Counted from the first letter of the stretch, positions 49,034 through 57,352 are shown. The stretch is 64,000 bases of DNA from Actinomycetota bacterium (GCA_030019255.1 JASEFK010000001.1:291498-355497), one strand, 5' to 3'. The notes: generated from the letters alone by a model not told the origin. Program-made: numbers and translations.

Positions 49034-49792
49034 ATGCACACCAAGCGCATCATACCCTGCCTGGACGTGGACAAAGGAAGGGTGGTCAAGGGGATAAACT
49101 TCGTCCGTCTCCGGGACGCCGGGGACCCGGTGGAGCTGGGGGAGGTCTACGACCGGGAGGGGGCGGACGAGCTGGTCTTCCTGGACATCACCGCCTCCCA
49201 CGAGGGCCGGGAGCTGGTCTTCGACATGGCCGCCCGGGTGGCGGAAAAGGTCTTCATCCCCTTCACCGTTGGAGGGGGAATAAGGAACCTCGAGGACATA
49301 AGGCGCATGCTGGCCACGGGAGCGGACAAGGTGTCCCTCAATACCGCGGCGGTGGAAAACCCCTCCCTGGTGGAGGCCGCCGCCGGGAGGTTCGGTTCCC
49401 AGTGCGTGGTGGTGGCCATCGACGCCAAGAGAAGAGATGGGAGTTCCTGGGAGGTGTACGTGCACGGCGGAAGGACCCCCACCGGCCTGGATGTCCTGGA
49501 ATGGGCGCAACGCGTCGAAACCCTGGGTGCGGGGGAGATCCTGCTCACCAGCATGGACCGGGACGGGACCAGGCTGGGTTACGACCTGGAGCTCACCCGC
49601 GCGGTGTCTGAGGCAGTGCGGATACCGGTCATCGCCTCCGGCGGAGCGGGAAACCTGGAGCACCTCGCGGAGGTCATCCTGGAAGGGGGGGCGGACGCCG
49701 TGCTGGCCGCCTCCATATTCCATTACGGGGAATACAGCATCCGCCAGGCTAAGGAATACCTTCGCGACCGGGGGATTCCCGTCCGCCTGTGA
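49034..49792 (+). CDS. hisF: Imidazole glycerol phosphate synthase cyclase subunit
   Basis: 252 residues from ATG 49034 with GAGGAGGAAG upstream. TIM barrel with [18 protein letters not shown] (catalytic Asp), [40 protein letters not shown] (second catalytic Asp) and [10 protein letters not shown]. With HisH it makes IGP and AICAR. About 210 bp separate it from hisA, containing the duplicated hisF start. Confidence 0.96.
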   Translation: MHTKRIIPCLDVDKGRVVKGINFVRLRDAGDPVELGEVYDREGADELVFLDITASHEGRELVFDMAARVAEKVFIPFTVGGGIRNLEDIRRMLATGADKVSLNTAAVENPSLVEAAAGRFGSQCVVVAIDAKRRDGSSWEVYVHGGRTPTGLDVLEWAQRVETLGAGEILLTSMDRDGTRLGYDLELTRAVSEAVRIPVIASGGAGNLEHLAEVILEGGADAVLAASIFHYGEYSIRQAKEYLRDRGIPVRL

Positions 49793-49831
49793 CGAAGAAG
49801 GGCGCCGCGGACGGGAAGCGGGCGGGAACGG

Positions 49832-49861
49832 TTTACACGCGCGGAAAGCTTGTGGTAGAAA
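49832..49861 (+). promoter_or_regulatory. Candidate promoter of the ABC importer
   Basis: TTTACA (49832-49837) and TAGAAA (49856-49861) with 18-bp spacing. The leader then contains a perfect 9-bp hairpin GAGGCTTTC/GAAAGCCTC (49903-49911, 49920-49928) without a U-tract, about 30 nt before the substrate-binding protein gene. Confidence 0.45.
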
Positions 49862-49960
49862 TAACATCTAAAGCGGTGGTTGATGCTTTCAAAAGCGGGA
49901 AAGAGGCTTTCGGGCATAGGAAAGCCTCGGATGGAGGTCGGGAAAGAGTGAGGGGGTCGA

Positions 49961-51160
49961 ATGAAATTGTCGAAGGTAAAGCCGCTGTTGGTCCTGTTGG
50001 CGGTCGCCGTCCTGGCGGGGTCCCTGCTGGCCTTGTCGGGTTGCGGCGGCGAGGAGGGCACCACGACCAAGAAACCCATCAAGATCGGGGTGGTGCTCTC
50101 CGAGAGCGGGGCCAACGAACCGCTGGGCAAGCCGGAACGCAACGCCATCGAGCTCTTCGTGGAGAGGCTGAACGCCAATGGGGGGATTAAAGGTCATCCC
50201 GTGGAAGTGATCATCAAGGACGACCAGAGCGATTCCAACAAGGCGCAGCAGGCGGTCATCGAGCTCCTGGAGCAGGAGGACGTGGTGGCGGTCATCGGAT
50301 CCAGCGGAACGGGTCCCACCCTGGCCATGAAGCAGGAGACCAGCAAGAGGCAGGTCCCGCAGGTGTGCATGGCCGCCGGGGCCAACATCATGGAGGGCGA
50401 TATCACCTGGATATTCCGCACCCCGCCCACCGCCACCGAGGCGGGAAAGAAGGCCCTCGAATACATCAGCGACGTGCTCAAGGTGAAGAGGGTAGCCCTT
50501 CTCTACGACACCAACGCCTTCGGGACCGACGGCAAGAACGTGGTGGAGAAGGAAGCCGCCTCCTTCGGGCTGGAGGTGGTGGCCTCAGAGGGGTACCAGA
50601 CCAACGACACGGAAGAGACCATGGACACCCACCTGACCAACGTTATGACCGCGGCGCCCGAGGTAATCCTGGTCTGGGGGACCAACCCGGGGCCGGCCAT
50701 CATCGCCAAGCGCATGCGGGACAAGGGCATAAACCTTCCCTACGTCGGCAGTCACGGTATTGCCAACCAGCAGTTCATCCAGCTGGCGGGCGAGGCGGCC
50801 AACGGGGTGGTCTTCCCGGCAGGCAAGATGCTCATCTACGAAAAGGTACTCGAGCCCGGCTCCCCGGAGTACGAGTTCATCAAGGACTTCGACGAGGCCT
50901 ACCGGGAAAAGTACGGACAACCCATCAACACCTTCGCCGGGCACGGTTGGGATGCCATACTGATCATCACCGAGGCCCTGAAGAGGGTGGGGCCTGACGC
51001 CACGCCAGAGGAGCTGCGCGACGAGATCGAGAGGACTGAGGGACTGGTGGGGACGGCGGGCATATTCAACTACTCCCCCCAGGACCACAACGGCCTCTCG
51101 CCGGATGACCTGGTGATGGTCGAGATCGTGAACTCCCAGTGGGAGCCGGCCGAGCGGTAA
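49961..51160 (+). CDS. livK: Branched-chain amino-acid type ABC transporter substrate-binding lipoprotein
   Basis: 399 residues. A lipoprotein signal peptide has the lipobox LSGC with Cys28. The mature part is a Leu/Ile/Val-type periplasmic-binding fold: IKIGVVLSESGANEPLGKPE, VAVIGSSGTGPTLAM, ALLYDTNAFGTDG and GHGWDAILIITEAL. It captures the substrate outside the membrane for LivHM-GF. Substrates of this family include branched amino acids, urea and aromatic compounds, so the ligand is uncertain. A terminator follows it before livH. Confidence 0.92.
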   Translation: MKLSKVKPLLVLLAVAVLAGSLLALSGCGGEEGTTTKKPIKIGVVLSESGANEPLGKPERNAIELFVERLNANGGIKGHPVEVIIKDDQSDSNKAQQAVIELLEQEDVVAVIGSSGTGPTLAMKQETSKRQVPQVCMAAGANIMEGDITWIFRTPPTATEAGKKALEYISDVLKVKRVALLYDTNAFGTDGKNVVEKEAASFGLEVVASEGYQTNDTEETMDTHLTNVMTAAPEVILVWGTNPGPAIIAKRMRDKGINLPYVGSHGIANQQFIQLAGEAANGVVFPAGKMLIYEKVLEPGSPEYEFIKDFDEAYREKYGQPINTFAGHGWDAILIITEALKRVGPDATPEELRDEIERTEGLVGTAGIFNYSPQDHNGLSPDDLVMVEIVNSQWEPAER

Positions 51161-51183
51161 GCTCTAACCGAGACGGAGACGGC

Positions 51184-51218
51184 GGGGAGGCTGGTTCCGA
51201 AGCCGGCCTCCCCTTTTT
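51184..51218 (+). terminator. Intrinsic terminator between livK and livH
   Basis: GGGGAGGC (51184-51191) pairs with GCCTCCCC (51206-51213), extended by TGG/CCG wobble pairs, and is followed by TTTTT. It probably makes the binding protein more abundant than the permeases by partial termination. Confidence 0.88.
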
Positions 51219-51294
51219 CGGCCGTGCATGGGTTGATGACCGCGCCGTTTCATTCGACGGCGGGGGTCGGACCGGGAGGAAAGGCCTTCAGCCG

Positions 51295-52191
51295 ATGCTG
51301 GATTTCTTGAGGAATTGCCCCCAATACCTGGCCAACGGACTGGCCAATGGATGCCTATACGTCCTGGTGGCCATGGGCTTCAACATCATCTACAACTCCA
51401 CCGGGATAATCAACTTCGCCCAGGGGGAATTCTCCATGTTTGGGGGACTTTTCGCCTACGCGCTGGCGGTCTCCGCCGGCCTCCCCCTGCCCCTGGCCGC
51501 TTTGTTGGCCGTGCTGGCGACGGCCGCCGTCGGAGGGATCATGGAAAGAGCCATGATCTATCCCCTGCGGAGGGCCGGGGTGCTTACCGCCATCATCGCC
51601 ACCGTGGGGGCTTCCATATTCTTCAAGTCCCTGGGGAGGGTGTTCTGGCCCAGCGAGGCCTACAAGGTCCCCGAGTTCACCCCCGGCACCTTCCGCCTTC
51701 CCGGGGCCACCGTGTCCAGGCAGTTCCTTTGGGTGATAGGGCTTACGGTCATCTGCGTGGCGCTGGTCTACGTCTTCTTCAGCCGCACCAGGGCGGGGAA
51801 GGCCATGCGGGCCTGTTCGGTGAACCGGCAGGCGGCCACCCTGGTAGGGATCAACGTGTCCCGCATGTCCCTGTACTCCTTCATCCTGGCCGCGGCCCTG
51901 GGCGGAGCGGCGGGGCTGATAAGCGCCCCGTTCGCCAGTTACGGCATGGGGCTGGAGATGGGGGTCAAGGGTTTCACCGCCTCGGTGGTCGGGGGGTTGG
52001 GGAACACCTTCGGGGCCGTGGTGGGAGGGCTGGTGCTGGGGCTCCTGGAGGAGCTCATCCCCGGCTTTCTCACCGTGGTGCTGGGTGTTTCCACCGGCTA
52101 CAAGGGCGCGGTGGCGGCGATAATACTCATCGCCGTCCTCCTCTTCCGGCCGCAGGGACTTCTGGGCAGGGGAATGGTGGAAAAGGTATGA
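51295..52191 (+). CDS. livH: Branched-chain amino-acid type ABC transporter permease LivH
   Basis: 298 residues from ATG 51295 with GGGAGGAAAGG upstream. About eight membrane segments; the family motifs LVAMGFNIIYNSTGIINFAQ and GGLGNTFGAVVGGLVLG are clear. It forms the transmembrane channel with LivM. It lies about 135 bp after livK, beyond the terminator. Confidence 0.93.
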   Translation: MLDFLRNCPQYLANGLANGCLYVLVAMGFNIIYNSTGIINFAQGEFSMFGGLFAYALAVSAGLPLPLAALLAVLATAAVGGIMERAMIYPLRRAGVLTAIIATVGASIFFKSLGRVFWPSEAYKVPEFTPGTFRLPGATVSRQFLWVIGLTVICVALVYVFFSRTRAGKAMRACSVNRQAATLVGINVSRMSLYSFILAAALGGAAGLISAPFASYGMGLEMGVKGFTASVVGGLGNTFGAVVGGLVLGLLEELIPGFLTVVLGVSTGYKGAVAAIILIAVLLFRPQGLLGRGMVEKV

Positions 52192-52257
52192 GGTCATGCC
52201 GCCGTCCAGCCCGACACGGAAACGGCATGACTTTGGATGGAAGGGAATGGAAAGGGA

Positions 52258-53385
52258 ATGAGGGACACACCGGAGGACGGTAAGGTCCTGAGGTATGGAA
52301 AAGGAGGCGGTCCGCTTTCCTCGGCCGTCAGGGGTGCACTGTCCCTCGTCCGCTCCTACCCCGTTTTTCTGGGGTTGGGAGTCTTCCTGGGCCTGCTTCC
52401 CCTGTGGGCGGATTACCTCTCCAGGCCGCTGGGTATCCCCATCGTCATGGTCATGCGCCTGGTAGGCATCTACACCATCGCCGCCGTGGGGCTTAACCTG
52501 CTCATGGGCTACGCCGGACAGGTGTCCCTAGGTCACGGGGCCTTCTTCGGTATCGGGGCCTATACCTCGGCTCTCCTGTGTGTTAAGGCCCACTTCCCTC
52601 CCTGGTTGGGGATCCCCGCCGCCGTGGTGGTGGCGGCTCTCGTCGGTCTCGCGGTCGCCCCGGTGTTGAGGCTCCGGGGACATTACCTGGCCATGGCCAC
52701 CCTGGGGCTGGGCATGGTGTTCTTCGTCTTCATGCGCGAGATGACCTGGCTCACGGGAGGGAACGACGGCCTGCGCAACATACCACCCCTCTCCCTGCCG
52801 GGGCTGGCCGTCGGGGAGGGCAGGAACTACCTCCGCAAGGAGTACCACTTCATCTGGGTAATCGCCCTGTTGGTGCTGCTGTTCTGCTTCAACCTGGTGC
52901 GCTCCCGCTCCGGGAGGGCCATGCGCGCCCTGCACCAGTCGGAGGTGGCCGCGGAGGTCATGGGCGTGGACGTTTCCTGGGAGAAGATAAAGGTCTTCGT
53001 CCTCTCCGCGGCCTTGGCCGGACTGGCGGGGGGGATATTCGCCCATATCCAGGGATACATAGATCCCAACCTCTTCACCATCGTCCTCTCCATCCAGCTG
53101 GTGACCATGGTGGTGGTGGGGGGCATGGAGAGCATCTGGGGGGCGGTGGCCGGGGCGGTAGTCATCACCTTCATCCCCAAGGTAGTGGAAGCCCTTCCCA
53201 AGTGGTTGGGGGAAGTGCCGCGCTGGGTGGAGAAGTACAGCAACTACGAGGGCATCATCTACGGCCTCATACTGGTACTCACCATGGTCTTCATGCCCTC
53301 GGGGATAACCAAGGGGCTGTCGGACATGATAAGTTACCGTCGCAGCCCCTTTGTCAATCCCTTCCGCAGGAGGGCGCTGGATTGA
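52258..53385 (+). CDS. livM: Branched-chain amino-acid type ABC transporter permease LivM
   Basis: 375 residues from ATG 52258, preceded by GGAAAGGGA; ATG 52237 in frame would add 7. A cytosolic N-terminus of about 30 residues precedes about nine membrane segments. GLNLLMGYAGQVSLGHGAFF and VVGGMESIWGAVAGAVVITF are typical. It partners LivH. Confidence 0.93.
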   Translation: MRDTPEDGKVLRYGKGGGPLSSAVRGALSLVRSYPVFLGLGVFLGLLPLWADYLSRPLGIPIVMVMRLVGIYTIAAVGLNLLMGYAGQVSLGHGAFFGIGAYTSALLCVKAHFPPWLGIPAAVVVAALVGLAVAPVLRLRGHYLAMATLGLGMVFFVFMREMTWLTGGNDGLRNIPPLSLPGLAVGEGRNYLRKEYHFIWVIALLVLLFCFNLVRSRSGRAMRALHQSEVAAEVMGVDVSWEKIKVFVLSAALAGLAGGIFAHIQGYIDPNLFTIVLSIQLVTMVVVGGMESIWGAVAGAVVITFIPKVVEALPKWLGEVPRWVEKYSNYEGIIYGLILVLTMVFMPSGITKGLSDMISYRRSPFVNPFRRRALD

Positions 53386-53554
53386 CACGTGGGGCGGATC
53401 CGCGCCAGTCCGGAGGGTTTCGGGGGACGGGAATGGAAGGGTCGGGATGAGTTAAAGAAGGACCGAGGGGATTTCAGCAAGGCGAGCAAACTCGGTACCA
53501 TCTTTAGCATGGAAGGTGGGGGTCTAGGGAAGGAAGGGCCTGCGGGCTGAAACC

Positions 53555-54337
53555 ATGGAAGACATATTGGTAGTGGAGGGTCTTACCAAGACCTTCGGCG
53601 GGCTGGCCGCGCTCAAGGAGGTCTCCTTCCGGGTGCGCTCCAACCTTATCAAGGCCATCATCGGCCCCAATGGAGCGGGAAAGACCACTTTATACGACCT
53701 TTTGACCGGGCTGTACCCTCCGGATGGAGGGAGGGTGGCCTTCCAGGGGAAGGAAATACTGGGACTGCCGCCGCACCGCATAGCCGCCCTGGGTGTCGCC
53801 AGGACCTTCCAGACGGTGCGCATCTTTCCGGAGATGACGGTGAGGGAGAACGTCATGGTGGGTCTGCACCACCGCACCCGGGCGGGCATGTTCGCCTCCG
53901 CCCTCCGTCTTCCCCGGGCCCGCCGCGAGGAGACCTGGATGTGGGAAGAGTCCCTCGCCTACCTGGACATGGTGGGATTGGAGATGCAGGCAGATAATCT
54001 GGCGGGTTCCCTTCCCTTCGGGCAGCAGCGCCTGCTGGAGGTGGCCAGGGCCCTGGCCACCTCGCCACGGCTTATACTCCTGGACGAGCCGGCGGCGGGC
54101 CTTAACGACTACGAGACACGGGAGCTGGGGGAGATCATCAGGCGCATCCGGGATGAGGGCGTGACCGTTCTCCTTGTGGAACACGATATGGGATTGGTAA
54201 TGAGTATATCCGAGGAGGTCCTGGTCCTGGACCACGGGGAGGTGATCTCCGAGGGCACTCCCGGAGAGGTGCGCAACGACCCCCGGGTGATCGAAGCTTA
54301 CCTGGGAGCGGAGATAGGCGGGGGAGGAAGCATTTAA
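53555..54337 (+). CDS. livG: Branched-chain amino-acid type ABC transporter ATPase LivG
   Basis: 260 residues. Walker A GPNGAGKTT, Q-loop in GVARTFQTVRIFPEMTV, signature LPFGQQRLLEVARAL (the variant usual for LivG), Walker B LILLDEPAAGLN and the switch His in VEHDMGLVMS. It energises transport through LivHM. About 170 bp separate it from livM with no recognisable gene. Confidence 0.95.
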   Translation: MEDILVVEGLTKTFGGLAALKEVSFRVRSNLIKAIIGPNGAGKTTLYDLLTGLYPPDGGRVAFQGKEILGLPPHRIAALGVARTFQTVRIFPEMTVRENVMVGLHHRTRAGMFASALRLPRARREETWMWEESLAYLDMVGLEMQADNLAGSLPFGQQRLLEVARALATSPRLILLDEPAAGLNDYETRELGEIIRRIRDEGVTVLLVEHDMGLVMSISEEVLVLDHGEVISEGTPGEVRNDPRVIEAYLGAEIGGGGSI

Positions 54338-54415
54338 GTTTAGATGAGATGTAGCTGGATGGCAGAAAACGACAGGCCACGGTAATAGAGGGTTGTCCGC
54401 GGTGGAGGGAGCGGT

Positions 54416-55147
54416 TTGCTGGAGATAAACAACCTTTCCGCCTTCTACGGGAACATAGAGGCCCTGCGGGCCGTGGATCTTTGGGTGCGGGCGGGCAGGA
54501 TAACCACCATCATCGGCGCCAACGGGGCGGGAAAGACCACCCTGTTGCGGGCCATATCCGGGCTGGTTCCCACACGCTACGGCGAGATAAGGTACGTGGG
54601 TACCAACATCTCCAACCTGGAGCCCCACCGCATCGTGCGCATGGGCATATCCCACGTGCCGGAAGGGCGACAGGTCTTTTCCACCATGACCGTAGAGGAA
54701 AACCTGTACCTGGGGGCCTACCTGCGCTCGGGCCGAAGGCGTTCCCGCGAAGTGATGGAGGACATGGAGTTCGTATGCCGCCTCTTCCCCGCGCTGGAGG
54801 CCAGGCTGGGACAGGTCGCGGGCACCCTCTCCGGGGGCGAACAGCAGATGCTGGCCATCGGGAGGGCGCTGATGGCCAGGCCGCGGCTCCTTCTCCTGGA
54901 CGAGCCCAGCATGGGCCTGGCCCCCATGGTCATCAGGGACATCTTCTCCTGCCTGAAAAGGCTTAACCAGGAGGGCCTCACCATCCTCCTCGTGGAGCAG
55001 GACGCCATGATAGCCCTGAGCATCTCCGATTACGCTTACGTCATGCGCGCGGGCAAGATACGCCTCGAGGGCGAGGCCTCCGAGCTCCTGGGTCGGGAGG
55101 AGATAATCCACCTCTACCTGGGGGAGGAGGAGGCCATCGGCGGATAA
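54416..55147 (+). CDS. livF: Branched-chain amino-acid type ABC transporter ATPase LivF
   Basis: 243 residues from TTG 54416 with GGAGGGAG upstream. Walker A GANGAGKTTLLRAIS, signature LSGGEQQMLAIGRALM, Walker B LLLLDEPSMGLAP and H-loop replaced by VEQDAMIALS, as is normal for LivF. It is the second ATPase of the importer and the last gene of the unit. Confidence 0.95.
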   Translation: MLEINNLSAFYGNIEALRAVDLWVRAGRITTIIGANGAGKTTLLRAISGLVPTRYGEIRYVGTNISNLEPHRIVRMGISHVPEGRQVFSTMTVEENLYLGAYLRSGRRRSREVMEDMEFVCRLFPALEARLGQVAGTLSGGEQQMLAIGRALMARPRLLLLDEPSMGLAPMVIRDIFSCLKRLNQEGLTILLVEQDAMIALSISDYAYVMRAGKIRLEGEASELLGREEIIHLYLGEEEAIGG

Positions 55148-55548
55148 CCCGGCGGTTGAACCCCGGCAACGGTCTCTTGGTTCGAATTCCGTTGGCATAT
55201 CGAGGGGTTCAAGCGGAGTCGTGCCGCGCCGGAACGGGTACCGGGCAGCGGGGAAGGTTGAGGGGTACGGCGCGCGCCGAAAGAAGGCCGTCGCCTCCTG
55301 CGCGGAATGGATGAGAGGGAAACGAAGTTCGTGGATGTTCAGGCACAAGTAAACGAATGGGTGATCGGTTCGAGCACGCCGGGAGGCGGACGTGGAACGC
55401 CCGGGGGATGTTCAGGCACAAGAAATGAGTGGAATGATCGGGGTTCATGCACCCGGGGAGGAGGGAAGGAGACGGAATAGACGGCCGACCGGGTCTTGAA
55501 CAAGGGATGGGTTCAGCGGGTTTCTTTCCACCGGGAGGAGAGAGGGAG
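55148..55548. other. Intergenic region with paired direct repeats before hisI
   Basis: About 400 bp. A 17-bp perfect direct repeat GGATGTTCAGGCACAAG occurs at 55333-55349 and 55406-55422. The following ~35 bp of each copy are also similar (ATGATCGG/GTGATCGG, then TTC, GCAC and CCGGGAGG-like blocks), so the unit is about 50 bp with a 73-bp period. No gene or terminator is evident. Confidence 0.6.
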
Positions 55549-55905
55549 ATGGAAGTTGAACTGCCGGAACTGAAGTTCGACCGGGATGGGCTTATACCCG
55601 CCATCATCCAGGACCACGAAAAGGGAGAGGTCCTTATGCTGGCCTACATGGACCGCGAAGCGCTGAGGCGCACCTTGAGCAGCGGGAGGACGTGGTTCTG
55701 GAGCCGGAGCCGCAGGGAGTACTGGTGCAAGGGGGAGACTTCCGGCCACCGCCAGTACGTGCGCAGGATCCGCTACGACTGCGACGGAGATGCCCTGCTG
55801 GTGGAGGTACTGCAGGTGGGACCGGCCTGTCACACCGGGGAGCGATCCTGTTTCTTCCGGGAGATCCAGGGCGCAAGGACGGACCTGTCCCCCGAATCAC
55901 CTTGA
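55549..55905 (+). CDS. hisI: Phosphoribosyl-AMP cyclohydrolase
   Basis: 118 residues from ATG 55549, 9 nt after GGAGGAG. Signature blocks are [41 protein letters not shown] and [12 protein letters not shown] with the zinc and magnesium ligands. It opens the adenine ring of PR-AMP in histidine synthesis. It is monofunctional; no HisE domain is fused. The ABC importer separates it from hisF. Confidence 0.96.
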   Translation: MEVELPELKFDRDGLIPAIIQDHEKGEVLMLAYMDREALRRTLSSGRTWFWSRSRREYWCKGETSGHRQYVRRIRYDCDGDALLVEVLQVGPACHTGERSCFFREIQGARTDLSPESP

Positions 55906-56068
55906 TGGGGAACGCCTCCACCCGCCGTCCAGCGTGGGGCGCGTGCGGCTCCCACCGCTTTATACCGAGGTTTCCCCGTCGATAAATGGTTTAGTCCGGG
56001 AGGGCTCTTTCCGGCGGAAACGAAGGGAAAGGGGGCGCCTGCCCGGTTTACGGAAGAAAGGAGAGACC

Positions 56069-56350
56069 ATGCCCTCCTGTCCTTACTGAGGAGCCGAGAA
56101 CCCCCGAGGAGCGGCTTTCTGCTCCCTTTGCCTTGCCAGGATTATAATGCTGGCTTTCTTCCTGTTCCTCACCCTTGGAGCCCTGGGAGGGTGGCTGGCG
56201 GAGAAAAGGTATCTGGGGTGGGGCGTCGAAGCATTTATCGGGAGGGTCGTATATCATGATTTGTCCCCATTGCGGAGCCGAGAACGCGGACAACGCGGAG
56301 TTCTGCACCCTATGCCTCAAGCGCCTCGAACCAGTCGCTGGGGCGGTTGA
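56069..56350 (+). pseudogene. Zinc-ribbon small membrane protein gene interrupted by in-frame TGA
   Basis: ATG 56069 follows AAAGGAGAGACC, a strong ribosome-binding site. The frame reads MPSCPY, then TGA (56087-56089), then GAENPRGAAFCSLCLAR and a hydrophobic helix MLAFFLFLTLGALGGWLAEK, staying open to 56350. The downstream gene encodes ICPHCGAENADNAEFCTLC, so TGA stands exactly where the second zinc-binding Cys (TGC) is expected. It may be a nonsense mutation, a sequencing error or a recoded TGA. The final ~30 residues overlap the next gene in another frame and may not be meaningful. Confidence 0.65.
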
Positions 56351-56894
56351 GGGCGGGGGGGAGACCTCCCGGCCGGGGGGTGGGTATGCCGCCCCGGGGG
56401 AGTGGAGGCCGGACGTGGTCTCCACCGCAGGCAGGTTGCGCCCCGCGGCCAAGGAGAGGATAAGGCATTTTCGCCTGCGGGTGATCGCGTATATAGCCTT
56501 TGCCGCCGCCCTGGCGGCCTGGCTCGTCCTCAGCCTGACCGTGTGGGGCAATCCCCAGCCAGGGCATAGGGCGGCCCAGATAATGGAAGCCCTAAACGCT
56601 GGGGAGGAGGAGCGGTTCGTCTCCCTGTTCCTTTCCTCGGATGCCGCGGGAGCGGAAAGGTTGTTCGGGGAAGTATCCGACTACCTGGGAGGAGGGGGTT
56701 CCTTCCGGGACCTCAGGTTCCGCGTGGATCAGGAAGATCCCTACACGGCCAGAGTTTTTCTGGAGGGAGGCACCATACGCTTCGCTGGCGGGGAGGCGCG
56801 GGCCATCGATCCCTCCGATGGTCTTGTAATCCGCCTGGAGAACCGGGGTGGTAAGTGGCTGGCCGCCGTGGGGGGCACCAACCTCATCCCCTGA
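56256..56894 (+). CDS. Zinc-ribbon, single-pass membrane protein with C-terminal globular domain
   Basis: 212 residues from ATG 56256, with GGAGGG about 10 nt upstream. A zinc ribbon C-x2-C...C-x2-C (ICPHCGAEN, FCTLCLKR) is followed by a Gly/Pro-rich linker, one membrane helix (VIAYIAFAAALAAWLVLSLT, ~70-92) and a ~105-residue outer domain that may be NTF2/DUF4878-like (AAQIMEALNAGEEERFVSLF). The function is unknown. It appears to be a paralogue of the interrupted gene before it. Confidence 0.8.
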   Translation: MICPHCGAENADNAEFCTLCLKRLEPVAGAVEGGGETSRPGGGYAAPGEWRPDVVSTAGRLRPAAKERIRHFRLRVIAYIAFAAALAAWLVLSLTVWGNPQPGHRAAQIMEALNAGEEERFVSLFLSSDAAGAERLFGEVSDYLGGGGSFRDLRFRVDQEDPYTARVFLEGGTIRFAGGEARAIDPSDGLVIRLENRGGKWLAAVGGTNLIP

Positions 56895-57074
56895 GCCCAT
56901 GAGAAGCCCTACCGGGCGATCTTTCCTTCATGTCCCGGCATGCTGCCATGAAGTGGAAAGCACGGCACCGTGTGGCTCTGCGCTGTCTCATGGAGAGATA
57001 GAACCGGAGATGGTCCTGGTCCTCGAGGTAGGTCATGGGGGGGAAGCATCAAGGAAAGAGGGGACTTCGGTTAG

Positions 57075-57180
57075 GTGTAGATAAACAGGTGGATGCAGGG
57101 AAATCTCCACGTAAGGACAGGGAAAACTCCCCGGCATCCTTATGTGAACCAGACCAGGCGGAAGGAGGTTTCTCCCTATG
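57075..57180 (+). repeat. IS-like leader repeat, copy 1
   Basis: About 105 bp running from GTGTAGATAAACAGG to AAGGAGGTTTCTCCCTATG. It aligns with 60539-60644 with two single-base gaps and about three quarters identity by eye. Both end in a Shine-Dalgarno and ATG. After the ATG this copy has no matching coding sequence, so it is a truncated remnant. It lies just before the tRNA-Leu promoter. Confidence 0.65.
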
Positions 57181-57207
57181 TATCCCGTGGATGATCCCCG
57201 GCAGGGG

Positions 57208-57216
57208 TGTTAAAAT
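57208..57216 (+). promoter_or_regulatory. tRNA-Leu promoter (extended -10 TGTTAAAAT)
   Basis: TGT-TAAAAT, identical to the one before rpsA. TGGATG at 57188-57193 is a weak -35 at 17-bp spacing. The predicted start is about 15 nt before the tRNA. Confidence 0.6.
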
Positions 57217-57237
57217 CAGGATGGATAAGAGCTCGGG

Positions 57238-57323
57238 GCCGAAGTGGCGGAATGGGTAGACGCGCTGGTCTCAAAAACCAGTGGGGTTTCCCCGTGCCGG
57301 TTCGAGTCCGGCCTTCGGCACCA
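57238..57323 (+). tRNA. tRNA-Leu (anticodon CAA)
   Basis: 86 nt class II tRNA. Acceptor GCCGAAG/CTTCGGC pairs perfectly; the anticodon stem CTGGT/ACCAG encloses loop CTCAAAA, giving CAA for the UUG codon; a long variable arm TGGGGTTTCCCCGT and the T-loop TTCGAGT are present. Discriminator A and an encoded CCA (57321-57323) end it. Confidence 0.95.
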
Positions 57324-57327
57324 GGAG

Positions 57328-57352
57328 AAAGCCCCGTAAGGGGTTTTACTTT
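57328..57352 (+). terminator. Terminator after tRNA-Leu
   Basis: AAAGCCCC-GTAA-GGGGTTTT hairpin (57328-57347) with a T-rich tail, 4 nt after the tRNA CCA end. Confidence 0.7.

Noticed and set aside
55333..55422. CRISPR array suggested by the 17-bp repeats
   Set aside because: Only two copies, flanks of the copies are also related, no cas genes in the window.
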